Of a DNA stretch of 64,000 nt, positions 21,490 through 31,160 are shown in pieces (position 1 is the first letter of the stretch; the number at the start of each line of letters is the position of its first letter). Origin of the DNA: Emydura subglobosa (taxonomy: Eukaryota; Chordata; Testudines; Chelidae). The position numbers and the translations under genes were made by a program. The DNA is taken from the NCBI GenBank assembly GCA_007922225.1, contig ML680053.1, forward strand, positions 3,300,319 through 3,364,318. The letters are read 5' to 3'. The notes beneath the pieces were generated by a model, which saw only the letters and a program-made list of their open reading frames with translations, was not told the origin of the DNA and made no database searches.

Positions 21490-23335
21490 TGATCACCTTG
21501 TATGCAAGGGCAGGTCTCCAACTGGAGTCCATTAGGAGCAGCAGGTGGGTGTTGGGTAGCGGGTCAGTGAGTGTATCTCAACATTGCGACCCACCTCCTC
21601 CTTATAGAATAATTTGTTGTTGGACGCTGTCTGACCTGAGCAGCCAGGATGGAGCTGTGACTCTGACAGGCACAATGCAGTCCCGGCTCTGCCCCTCACG
21701 ATGGCAGGCTGCACGGTGCCTGGTCTGAGCCCAAGATGAGTGGGGTGAAACAGAACAGTCTCAGGCTCAAGCTGAGAACTACCCTGTTGAAACCCACCCT
21801 TGAAATGACTCCTGCTGCTTCCTCTGGAAGCAGCTTCTGCTTTGATGCCCACGGATGCAGTTTTTTGATGGGGCTCCGGTTGCTGTCTCTGTTCTGGGAC
21901 GACCTTTGCTTTGACCTTGGCTGCTGTTGCGGCTGCTGCAGCTTTCCCAGCCTCCACAGCGCCAGGTGCCGTGACGAGTTCCTCTGCACGGAGCCCAGTG
22001 TTCTGCCAGCCGCACCCGCGCTGGCAGGGCCGAAGGACACATTACAGCTCTGACAAGGGAGGCCTCCTATGTAGGGGCTGGGTGGGGCGCCCCACGGCCG
22101 TAAGAGTGAGGTGTGTGTACAGCAGTCCCAAAAGGCTGCTATGACAGAGTAGTGAGGCCAGCTGCTGTCCAGGCAACCAGGACAGACAGCCAATTCCCTG
22201 GCAGACTGGGGACGACGGTGCTCACGCTGGACAACAGGCGGAGAGGGAAGCAGGGCTATCGAGGGGTGAGCGGCCGCTATTTAGTCCCCTCAGTTCTATA
22301 GTGATGGACGTACAAGCTCAGCGAAGGCCCGAGGAGCTTACAGGGCCCAAGACAAGGCATGAGATAGGAGGGAGCGGGGCTGGTGGAGGGAGTCCTGTCA
22401 GAGGCGGGTTTTCAGGAGGGCTTTCAAGGAGAAGGCGCGTAGTGGACGGGGAGAGGTTAAAGGGCGGGTGGGGGAGGGGAGTGCATGACAGCACCCCCCA
22501 AAAGTGACAGCGAGGAAAGAACGTGGCGGGAGCACTAATGAGAGAGAAGCAGAGCGAGCAAGATGGGCAGTAACGTGATGACAGCAGTGGGGCTGAGGGG
22601 GGGGCTGCATAGGGCCCTATCATGGCCATTGAATTTGACGCAATGAGGGAAGGGAAGCCAGGGACAGAAACCCTGCTCTGGGTGGGTTGCGGGGGGCAGG
22701 AGAGGGGAGAATTGCTGAGCCGCCTGCTCAGTGAAGGGAACTGGGGAGGGACTCGGGGAGGCGATGGAAGAGGGTGACATGAGAAGAGTGAGCTGTTGCC
22801 GGTGACCTTCCCCTGCTCTGAAGGGTGGCTGAGCCGCGGTCCGTCCTGAGAGGGTCCCAGGGTATCTAGGCTTCCCCAGTGAGAGGAGGTCGCCGTGGGC
22901 GGTCAGCTGGCAGGACTGGGGCTTTAGGTGCAGGGGGACCAGCAGCTCGCCGTGCAGCACGGAGAGGCAGCTTCGAAACAGCACCCGCACGGCCCTGCTC
23001 TGATCTGCAGCCGCTTCCCCCGGCGCAAGTGGAAACGTCTGCTGCTGACACTGAAAAACACAGTGCAAAGTCCAGCCGTTTTGGCTGACCCAGGACTCAC
23101 CCAGCCCTTTCAGCTCAGTGAGTTTCCGTGAACGGGCAAGGGGCCGAGAATGAGGCCAGGCAACACGCACATCCCAGGCCACGGAGTCCTGCTGGCCCAG
23201 GGAGATGTGAAGAAAAGCAAGTGCTTCCCAAAGGGACCCTGCAGGACTTCGGACAGCTTGCTTTAAAAGCCAACGAGGGTGGGCGATCACGGGGAGTGGG
23301 GCATCATGAGGACAACCAAGTCGTTGCAAATTCAA
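21490..23335. other. GC-rich, stop-poor stretch without an assignable gene
   Basis: Overlapping frames are open on the minus strand at 21,532-22,193 and 22,535-23,335 (the latter 266 codons). The frame at 21.75-22.0 kb has a coding-like Ala/Lys/Gln segment (EAGKAAAAATAAKVKAKVV), but I see no acceptor giving a phase compatible with the MAP6 exons. All frames being open together points to base composition. It lies inside the long interval between MAP6 exon 3 and the 14.2-kb exon. Confidence 0.35.
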
Positions 23336-23342
23336 ACAAACT

Positions 23343-23348
23343 TTTATT
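23343..23348 (-). promoter_or_regulatory. Poly(A) signal of the 23.6-kb candidate exon
   Basis: AATAAA on the minus strand 48 bases after the TAA of the candidate terminal exon, followed by a T/G-rich stretch (AGTTTGTTTGAATTTG). Confidence 0.55.
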
Positions 23349-23395
23349 GGAAACGAATTTTCTCTTTGCTGGTAAACATTCCTCCAGGCTGTTGC

Positions 23396-23592
23396 TTATG
23401 TTTTCTTTGCCTTAGCCACTGTCTTCCAGGACAGCATGGACATTTCCATCCCGTAGCTCACTTTATGCCGCAGACTCTCCACGGAGCGAGCTGGCATTCG
23501 AGAAGCCCATAGGTCCTTTCGGTCCACACGCAGGTTTGTCATGTCCCCTCCACTCTGACGTTTCCTGGGTACGTAGCTTTTCACAAGGCCAC
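23396..23592 (-). CDS. MAP6: Candidate alternative terminal exon of MAP6 (64-codon tail)
   Basis: On the minus strand GCACTGATTTCTGTTGCAG is a good branch-tract-acceptor sequence. The next 197 bases give two bases completing a codon, 64 codons and TAA, with AATAAA 48 bases later. The tail begins GLVKSYVPRKRQSGGDM, contains NLRVDRKDLWASRMPARS and ends KTVAKAKKT; it is basic and has few low-complexity runs. A second frame is open for 42 codons but reads less like protein. The phase fits the end of the 27.9-kb exon (A + GT gives Ser), and that exon in turn fits MAP6 exon 3, so all three splice in one frame. I recognise no domain. It might instead belong to an unknown gene nested in the MAP6 interval. 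Confidence 0.5.
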
Positions 23593-23599
23593 CTGCAAC

Positions 23600-24555
23600 A
23601 GAAATCAGTGCTATTTACCAGGAGTTTCCACACTGCACAATGAATCACCAGTCATCAAATGCCAGCCATTTATTACCCGTCCCTGCAAACCTTTACTCCT
23701 GTGAGTCATCCTAGTCATTTCAATAGGTTTACTCACACGAATAAGGATTTGCACGATGGGGTCCAAAACCCACAATTAAATCAGACTTACCAAGGAGCTA
23801 CTGCAGATAGGTGACCAAGATCTGGCTAATGTCTGCTGTCTAGAAGCAGGAAGCATCGTGTATAGTACTGGTGATAATATTCTGAGTGCTAAATGCATAT
23901 TCAAGTCCACAAACGTTTCTTGTTCCAGGGTAGTTCTTTAGTTTCTGATGCTGCAATTGTTTCAAGAAGAGCGCCGTTATTCCAAGGACACTGGGAAACA
24001 CCAGCAATGACAGAGATATTTGCCTTGACATTCCTGCTCTCTTTGGCAGTGGCAGATGACCCAATATATCCTAATGCTTGAGACACAAAAGGCAGGACTC
24101 ATCTCTCTGGGTGGCACATCAAGCACTGAGATACTCATATATGCTTGATTTACTTTGCCTTTATTTTAGCCCTCAGGAATTGGGAATGATAGTTCAATGA
24201 TTTGAAATTTTCAAAGATGATCTGGAGATTTAGATATGCAACTTGGAATCTCTCAATCCAACGCCATGTTTTAGCCAATTGTGCAATCTAAACGTAGCCA
24301 ACTGTGAAGCAAAAAATCTAGTGCATTTTGTCAGATTTAACCTATTTGCTCATGTTCTGGCTGGTCAGCTATTGGTAGCTGAAGCCAACCTCAAACATTC
24401 AGGTTTCAAGAGTGTAATGAATTAAAATGGACCATTGGTAGTTTAAATTTATACATTTCAATATTTTTTGGTTCTTTCCTCCCCTGAATGCATATCCAAC
24501 ACTAAGCTCATTCGAGTGAGCTCCTCCACATCTTAAGTGAGCTACAAAACACATC
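23600..24555. other. Unassigned non-genic stretch
   Basis: No gene or repeat recognised; presumed intron. Confidence 0.45.
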
Positions 24556-24735
24556 CCTTTTTAAAAACCACTTGTCCTCAGAGCTTTGTACAGTCAGTCT
24601 CACAAAACCCGTGAGACAGATAAATTGTGTCAGTAAACGACGTGCTCAGTGGTACACAGCGAGTCAGAGGCAGAACTGCGATTAGCCCCCATGGGTTCCC
24701 GGTGCCTAGGACTAGCTTTCATTTACTAGGCCACA
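24556..24735 (-). mobile_element. MIR-like SINE fragment
   Basis: CAGAGCTTTGTACAGTCAG, GTGAGACAGATAAATTGTG, ACACAGCGAGTCAGAGGCAG and TTTACTAGGCCACACAG follow the antisense order of the SINE core and head. Confidence 0.6.
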
Positions 24736-25281
24736 CAGTCTCTTCAAAATGTATCGTTCCCATATGTAGCTCTTGAAATTCATAGCAAATTCCAAGAAGC
24801 AGAATAGCACAACAAAGCCATGTTTCACAGCACTGAGCGTGGTGGATTCTGCCACATTCTTGTGGGAATGCTAAACAGAGGTGCTTCGTGATTGCATGGT
24901 AGGTCAGATCAGGGTGCATAAATGTTGGGCATATGAAAACAATCCTGATTAGCTCCCACAATTACAAGCAAACACATCCAAAATTCATACTCTTAATGCC
25001 ATGTTTTTCCTGTCTAGCTACCAGCTCTAGCTGTGTGCAAACATGCACATTCGACCTGTGGCTGTGACGCGCTTAGAGCAATTGAAATGTTTTAAGACTG
25101 TACGGTTGTAATGCATGAACACAGGTTGGTAGGTGTGTGTCTGTGAGATGTTGCTCAAGCTACAACACGGTGTTGTTTTCAGCTCTTGATGGAATGGAAT
25201 ACATTTAGCAGGTTGTTTGGAGTCTAGGCATAGGTGTGAAATGTGGCTGTACATATGATACAATGTCAATTTTTTTCACAT

Positions 25282-25362
25282 GGGCCAGTTTCTCAGCTGA
25301 TGTGAATGGGCATAGCACCACTGAAGTCAACGGAGCTGTGCCAAAAGACACAATCTGGGCCC
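25282..25362. repeat. GGCCAG palindromic short element
   Basis: It begins GGGCCAGTTTCTCAGCTGATG and ends AAAGACACAATCTGGGCCC, with CACTGAAGTCAACGGAGCTG in the middle. Confidence 0.55.
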
Positions 25363-25597
25363 AAGGACAGATGATTTTCTCCATTTGAGGATCTGTCACA
25401 GTGTGTTAATGTAGCATTCATTAAAAGACGAAATAAGAACAGAGAAAATATTCAAGGCAGACGCTTGCAGATCTGGATTAAAAAAAAGCTGAATTAAATT
25501 TTCTGGCTGTTCACAATTTGAAGGCAAAATATCACCCCGCCTCCCCTTCATCTTTTTTCCCAGCTAGCAATCACATTTACATTACTATCTATACCAA

Positions 25598-25840
25598 AAC
25601 TTTGCACTTACACAGAAACTTTCATCCAAAGTGCTTCATATTCAGTTAATTAATCCCCAGAAGAAAACTTTAGAGGTTGGATATTATTACCTCTAAATGA
25701 GTAAACTGAGGCACAAAGAAATTACTCTGTGACTTGCCGATAGTCTTATAGAGAAAATCAGTGGCACACAAAACAGAACCCAAGAGTCTTGGATTCCCAT
25801 CCGCGGTTCAAAATAAGACCACGCTTCCTCCCTCATGTAT
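25598..25840 (-). mobile_element. MIR-like SINE fragment
   Basis: AAAGTGCTTCATATTCAG, GAGTAAACTGAGGCACAAAG, GTGACTTGCCGATAGTC and CTTGGATTCCCATCC: the antisense of core and head. Confidence 0.7.
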
Positions 25841-27853
25841 CCGATATAGTGCATGTTCCAACGTGTATTTTTAACCCTTTTGTAGCTTAATTATCACTGA
25901 AAAAAGGACAGGTAAAACATCAATATTATTTCCCCAGCAAGGATTTTATGGACCCTGGTCAAAAATTTGTTCAGTTTCATTTAGACTGCCTGTGCAATCA
26001 ACCTGTCCGTGGTCATCTATGTATACGGACCAACTTGTGAATGGCACTATCCCTTCCCAACACATGGACATGACTGTTGGCAAGATATGACGCAAGCGCT
26101 GGGATTGAGAGTACAATTCTGAGTTTCTGGGCTTGTGGTTGAGGATGTGCCATTGCTAGTTCACCACAGAGTCACTTTCATTTTAGATGATCATGTCAGA
26201 GGACCCAGAGGGTACGTTTCTGGTCTAAGGGCCCGAGGCAAAATCCATTGATGGCAATGAAAAAAATTCCCAATTGACTTCAATGGGCTTTAAGTGGCCT
26301 TGTTTGAATGCCAGGTATAAGTGCTAATAACTCAGCCATTATGGAAGAGCACCTCTCCTCTTCTATATTGGGATCCATTTCCGCGGCCCTGCTGCCTGGG
26401 CTCTGAACAGCAGCAAGGTGCCCAGCAGTCTCCTATGAACAGGGACACAGAGCAGAAGACCTCTGTTCAACACGGCACCGATTAGAAATAAAAACAAAAC
26501 TACCTGCGCCGTTCACATGACTTCACTGTCCATCTTCATCTCTGCCAATGTTTAGCTCTCAGTTCATGCTTAATGTGACTTTAGCAGTCCTCTGAAGAGA
26601 GCCAGATAACAGAATCTCACTGTTATCTCGGCAATCTGAAACTCAGCCTGGCTCTCCCAAAGGAAAGCTGCGTAACATTGGAAAAGGTGCTTCCTTCACT
26701 TACTCAGTTGCGCTTCTTAGCGAGAAAACAAGATCAAGACGGTGGGATTCGTCTTTAGCATTTATTTATCATTGAAAAAACCCTTTGAGCAAGCAAAGAT
26801 CACAAGCACGTCACAATCAACTGGCTATACATTAATCTTTTTTTTTTGTCATTCTCATACTAACAGCAAGAATGAAGTAGCACCAAGAGGCGGTGTGCTC
26901 AACACATTACAGAGACAATTTGTGATATGCAACCAAAGCCAGGCCACAAAATATTAATTAGACACTTCCTATCTGCCTCCAAGAGGCAAGAGTACATGGG
27001 ATTCCTGGGCGTCATGTATTTACAACAGAAACATTGCAGATGAGGAAGCGGATGATTGATTTGCAAAGCAGTCGGGGGAAAAAGCCCCTTAGCATTTAGC
27101 ACCATCTTGCAAAAAGGAGTGACAGCACAATAAAAAGACACGGTGAAAATAAGAAAGCAGGCGTTCAAAGCATAAGAATTCTCACAAAGATAACACAAAC
27201 ACTTTTTAACAGTAAAAGCAAAACATATTACAAGTTGGCAACGAAATAGAACAGCCTTTGTGGCGGTTGGAAACACAAAACCAGAGAATAAATTCATGCC
27301 AAATGAAAGCAATAAGCTGAGCATCTAAAGTGAACTTGAATCAGCAAAGATTTCATCTCCTTTCTGATCAATGTTAAATTAACTGTGTGGGTATTAAGTC
27401 TCAGCAACTAGAAAGCAGGCAGAGGGCTATATACTGTCCTAAATCCATGCACACCTCTGACATCAGTGGGAGTTCCATCACAGACTAAGGCAAGATGGGG
27501 CCCATAGGACCAAATTCTGTGCTGAGATACACCTCACGTAACCCAACACCTGCTTTTATTATTCCTCCTAGGACTTATCATTGGGCCAAACTATGCCCCT
27601 GGATGTCTGCCCGGGGCCCTCAATAGTGTGCACATCTAGAGACAAAATTGGGCCTATCCAAGGGACTTACTACTAAACCTCTTAGGGCAAATTATAGTCC
27701 CATTGACTTTCAGTAGACTTGGCACTTAGTGAAGCATTAACATGGATGCTAATGGGTAAACATGTCTGATCCTCTGCAATGAATGTGTACAATCTCTCTC
27801 ATGTGTGATGGAGTCAGTGTTTCTGGCTATCGCAAACCACTTCCACGCTTTAC
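25841..27853. other. Non-genic stretch, presumed MAP6 intron
   Basis: A 141-codon minus-strand frame (26,899-27,324) is rich in Cys, Phe and Leu, which is typical of antisense A/T-rich DNA, and lacks splice signals. No repeat family recognised. Confidence 0.45.
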
Positions 27854-27909
27854 TGACATTATCTAACTGCTCTGACACGTCATCTCCTTCACTGTTGCTA
27901 TCCTCTAGC
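27854..27909 (-). CDS. MAP6: Candidate alternative internal exon of MAP6 (acidic 18-codon exon)
   Basis: The minus strand shows a pyrimidine-rich acceptor (ATACCTTCTTATCTCAG), a 56-base exon, and a donor TCA|GTAAAG. The exon is one base, 18 codons (LEDSNSEGDDVSEQLDNV) and one base. The incoming phase equals that left by MAP6 exon 3 when spliced (GA + G gives Glu); the outgoing phase equals that needed by the 23.6-kb terminal exon (A + GT gives Ser). It could also splice to the 14.2-kb exon in its second frame. The strongly acidic, Ser-rich content differs from the basic MAP6 modules beside it. The frame stays open on both sides of the exon, so the boundaries rest on the splice motifs alone. 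The donor is only moderate. Confidence 0.45.
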
Positions 27910-30180
27910 CTGAGATAAGAAGGTATGTAACTGAGAAGTGTAAAGATGAACGGGAGGCATCTGGCAACACGCCAAGAATCACAGAGTCTTTGAAGCTCAG
28001 CTCTTTCCGAAAAGTTAACAAACATCCGTTTTGAGGCACGGTACCGCGAGCTGCATTATCCTTCAGTCAAATCCTTTGCTGAGCTACTCTGTGCCTAAAG
28101 GCAGAACTGAGATTTGCGGTTGCGCAACATCCATCCGATTTCTGAGCACTCGGAATAGCGATGACCATTATGGACAGTTCAGTGAGGGTCTCCATGAAGC
28201 ATGCACATCAAAAATGCGTCACATTCGCAAATAGTGCCACAGTTTTATTTCCTGGAGGATTTCCCTGGTTTCCTCCTAAATCCTGGAGGTATATATATGT
28301 ATATACACATTTTTTCCACATAAACATCCTGGCTAGTTCATACTACACAGTTCTAACACAGCTAAGCTTGGAAATACACCACTGAATTCAGAACATTACA
28401 CTTACTTATACTCAAATGCTTTACGCTGTTAGCACAAGGCAAACAGGAGACATTACACAATACACTAAACTTCGCATGTATTCATTACTCAGGCCAACAA
28501 CGCTTGTTATTCACGTAGCATAGAGCTTCCCTCATCTTTAGAAACCTTCTTACCCTTCCATCGTGGCGCCCTTTTTCATTGTTCAGAGATACCAAATGAC
28601 AAGCATTTAGATTCTGAAAATTGAAATTGCCACCGCCCCAGAGGAAAAAAAAGCTTTTCAGTCCACATCTAATATATTCCAGAAGGAAAAATATTCCTTT
28701 TTCAAACACCTCTACAGCGGTATGGTTCTGGAGCTCTCACCTGACATCTTCCCCAGTTGCTTTTGCCCAGTGAAATCGGCAAATTGGATTGAGTTATAGC
28801 AAAAAAGATTAACCAAGGCCAGTCACTTTTGATTCCTACAGCTGCTCTGCAGGTTTATTACCAGGTGATTCAACAGCTCCGTTTTGTCAACCAGAAATCA
28901 AGCCTGCCAGGTGCTTAGCTCGCTCAGCTCTCACCGAATCATGAGCCGAACCCTGAGACCGGCACTCTGGGCCAGACCTGCAGCTGGTGTACATTGAGAT
29001 AGTTCCATCGATTTCAACAGAGCTGTGCAATTGACACCAGCTGGGAAATGGACCCTCTATGTTTACTGAGTCACACTGAAGTTGGTGGGAATTTACCAGA
29101 GTAAAGACACAATAAACACTGAGTTGAGACCTCAGGGATTTGGCCAAGTTGGAGGTTAGGGCTACAAACAACTGGGTCATGGCCCCATTCATACAATTAT
29201 GATCCACCATGACTTAACATGTAGGTATATTGAAAACTATCGTGCCTGTGACAATTTTCTAGCAGTTTGTATGAAAATGCAATCAGAGCTAACAATGGTG
29301 ACTTGCTCCATTCTACCTATAAAGAAGCCACGCCTGCAAATTGAATCCATTCCTGAAACCTGCTCCTACTCCTGTTGCACACAAGATTCATCTGCATCTG
29401 AAAAACAAAGGAATCGGACCAAAATCCAAAACAAGTCAGAAATCATCCAAAGATGCAGATCCTGAAAAAGGATAGGGAGGCACAACCTGCAGAGTCTGTC
29501 CTGACACCTATTCAGGAAATCTTTGCAACCAACTGGACGCTCTCTGCACCTTCCTTCACTTTCCATTCTGCTGCAACACAGGGCCAGATCCTGAGCTGGT
29601 GTAAATGGTCATGGCCCATCTACACCAGCTGGAGATGTAGCTCAAAATCTTTCCTTACAAGGGATCTGATCCTTCATCACTTCTTTGGGCCAAACCACCC
29701 ATTGATGTCTCTGAGAAGAATTCTGCTCTTAGTCAAAGTAGTGTGAGTCTGAAGTGACTCCACTGAGTTATGCCAGGTTTACAGGGCCTGATCCTGCAAG
29801 ATACTGAGCACCTGGTCTGTTCTGTTGATGCCACTGGGAGTAGAAAGACCTCGGCACCCCCAAAGGGCACTGGGATTGGGAACAGAACTGAGCACCAGTG
29901 GAACAAATGGCAGCGTTAAGCGATCAAAGTACTGAAGGATCAGGCCCAAGGAAAGAATAAGCCATTTAATACATTTGCAGTGCACAATTAATTGAAAACC
30001 TTTGTAATCCTACAATCCTCTGTGCATTCTACCCTCCTCATCCTCTCCCCATGGTTTGGTGTAGATCTGTGTCATGCAGGCAAAGCAGAAAACCTGACCT
30101 CTGAAATGAGGATTCCTAATCCTCCTTGGAAATAAAACACAAAAGCTTCTAATACAATCAGAACAAAAGCAGATTAGAAG
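27910..30180. other. Presumed MAP6 intron with palindromic short elements
   Basis: Palindromes of the GGCCAGA/GGCCTGATCC kind occur at 28,969-29,055 (GGCCAGACCTGCAGCTGGTG ... GACACCAGCTGGGAAATGG), 29,581-29,640 (GGGCCAGATCCTGAGCTGG, one good half) and 29,786-29,945 (GGGCCTGATCCTGCAAG ... GGATCAGGCCC). An exon-like 60-base segment at 28,554-28,613 is discussed in the findings. No other gene. Confidence 0.45.
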
Positions 30181-30201
30181 CCTCTAATTAATTTTGTGGC
30201 C

Positions 30202-30207
30202 TTTATT
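30202..30207 (-). promoter_or_regulatory. Poly(A) signal after the read-through stop of MAP6 exon 3
   Basis: AATAAA on the minus strand 40 bases after the TAA formed by reading through the exon 3 donor, preceded by a pyrimidine-rich stretch. It would allow a short transcript ending just past exon 3. Confidence 0.45.
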
Positions 30208-30246
30208 TAATAAAAGAAAAAAAAAGAGAGAAAAGTGCAGTAAAAT

Positions 30247-30447
30247 TTACTCTTTAGCCTCAGCCAGTTTATTGTTCATCTCTTTACTTTTCTCCTTGTC
30301 CTCTGGCTTTGTTCCGCTGGAGCTGTCGGCGCTCTTTTTCTTGGCAGCCCGGCCAGATGCGATCTGCTTGTCTTTGGCCTTTTTCAGGGGCTTATGGCTC
30401 GTTGTTGTCTTTTTTGGTTTGGAAGTCTGAACACTACGCTTCTCCAC
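30247..30447 (-). CDS. MAP6: MAP6 exon 3 (read-through form with stop)
   Basis: MAP6 (STOP) binds and stabilises microtubules against cold and drugs and also associates with membranes and actin in neurons. This exon starts after GCGTCCATCCAG and encodes VEKRSVQTSKPKKT, a Lys-rich middle with KAKDKQ and AAKKKSAD, and ends SKEMNNKLAEAKE, which matches the mammalian exon 3 as I know it. The spliced form ends at 30,251 with the donor GA|GTAAAT, leaving two bases of a Glu codon. If the donor is not used, the same bases give GAG TAA, so the protein ends in KE with no added residues, as in the short fibroblast-type isoform. It follows exon 2 in phase 0 across an 1.8-kb intron. Confidence 0.93.
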   Translation of the reverse strand: MEKRSVQTSKPKKTTTSHKPLKKAKDKQIASGRAAKKKSADSSSGTKPEDKEKSKEMNNKLAEAKE

Positions 30448-30573
30448 CTGGATGGACGCAACATACAAACCGCCAACACAGAAACACACAGGAAAAGGTA
30501 GAAAAACAGGATTTAGAGAGAGACAGCATCAAAGCGACGGCAATGTTTGTTTAGTTATGTTCAGCATGTAAGA

Positions 30574-30646
30574 AGAGCTTGTCTACACGGAGACTTTGAT
30601 TTACACCCCAGCTTGCCTCACACTAAATCTCTGAGTAGACAAGTCT
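30574..30646. mobile_element. Very short MITE (CTTGTCTACAC ends)
   Basis: AGAGCTTGTCTACACGGAG at the left and CTGAGTAGACAAGTCT at the right are imperfect inverted copies around about 40 bases. Confidence 0.5.
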
Positions 30647-30687
30647 GAGGCCAAATGCTTAGGTAAATGCCATCTAGGTACAAAGGG

Positions 30688-30772
30688 TCAGCCCCTCTTG
30701 CATAAGGTAAATTAACGTAGTACCACTGAAGTCAATGGAGCTACACTGATTTATGCTAGCTGATTATGTGGC
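30688..30772. repeat. Palindromic short element
   Basis: GGTCAGCCCCTCTTGCATAAG ... CACTGAAGTCAATGGAGCTA ... TTATGCTAGCTGATTATGTGGCC: a diverged member of the GGCCAGATCC group. Confidence 0.45.
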
Positions 30773-30940
30773 CTGAGATATCTAAGGAGTTCCACTCATC
30801 AGGAGACATCATTCAGTGCCTTACTGTATCCGTTTAAGGATGCCGTCCAAGTTCTCATTCTAATGTCTCTGTAATGCATGTGGCTGTCTGGACACCACCG
30901 AGGAAAACAGCTGTCAATATTCAGCATCTTTGTTAACAAT

Positions 30941-31148
30941 AAAAATAACGAGAGTCCAGTAGCACTTTAAAGACTAAACAAATTTCTGCAGGCATAAGCT
31001 TTCGTGGGCTGCAACCTAGTTGCATCTGACGAAGTGGGTTGCAGCCCACGAAAGCTTATGCCTGCAGAAATTGGTGAGTCTTTAAAGTGCTACCGGATTC
31101 ACGTTGTTTTTGCTGTATGCAGACTAGCTCGGCTGCCCCTCTGGAACT
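30941..31148. mobile_element. Penelope-like hairpin element with 12-bp target duplication
   Basis: It is flanked on both sides by TTTGTTAACAAT. The interior is an inverted repeat: an arm with GTAGCACTTTAAAGACTAAA and GGCATAAGCTTTCGTGGGCT (about 30,952-31,015), then its reverse complement (about 31,036-31,103), then TTGTTTTTGCTGTATGCAGA and GGCTGCCCCTCTGGAAC. These are the terminal motifs I associate with Penelope-like elements of reptiles. No reverse-transcriptase or GIY-YIG coding remains. Confidence 0.6.
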
Positions 31149-31160
31149 TTTGTTAACAAT

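Noticed and set aside
21696..22193. Possible extra MAP6 exon with a Lys/Ala-rich peptide
   Set aside because: The good acceptor nearby (ending CCTTGTCAG) leads to an immediate stop in the coding-like frame. The frame that stays open from it reads unlike MAP6. Phase does not fit.
22535..23335. 266-codon minus-strand open frame
   Set aside because: It lies in stop-poor GC-rich DNA with other frames also open in part, has no recognisable motif, and would overlap the 3' end of the 23.6-kb exon transcript. Kept only as an observation.
26899..27324. 141-codon minus-strand frame with hydrophobic segments
   Set aside because: Cys/Phe/Leu-rich content is typical of antisense A/T-rich DNA; no acceptor, donor or family resemblance.
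1..30000. Search for SERPINH1, which lies next to the 3' end of MAP6 in mammals
   Set aside because: No plus-strand serpin exon (for example the reactive-loop or C-terminal coding blocks) could be found; the neighbour, if conserved, is outside the window.
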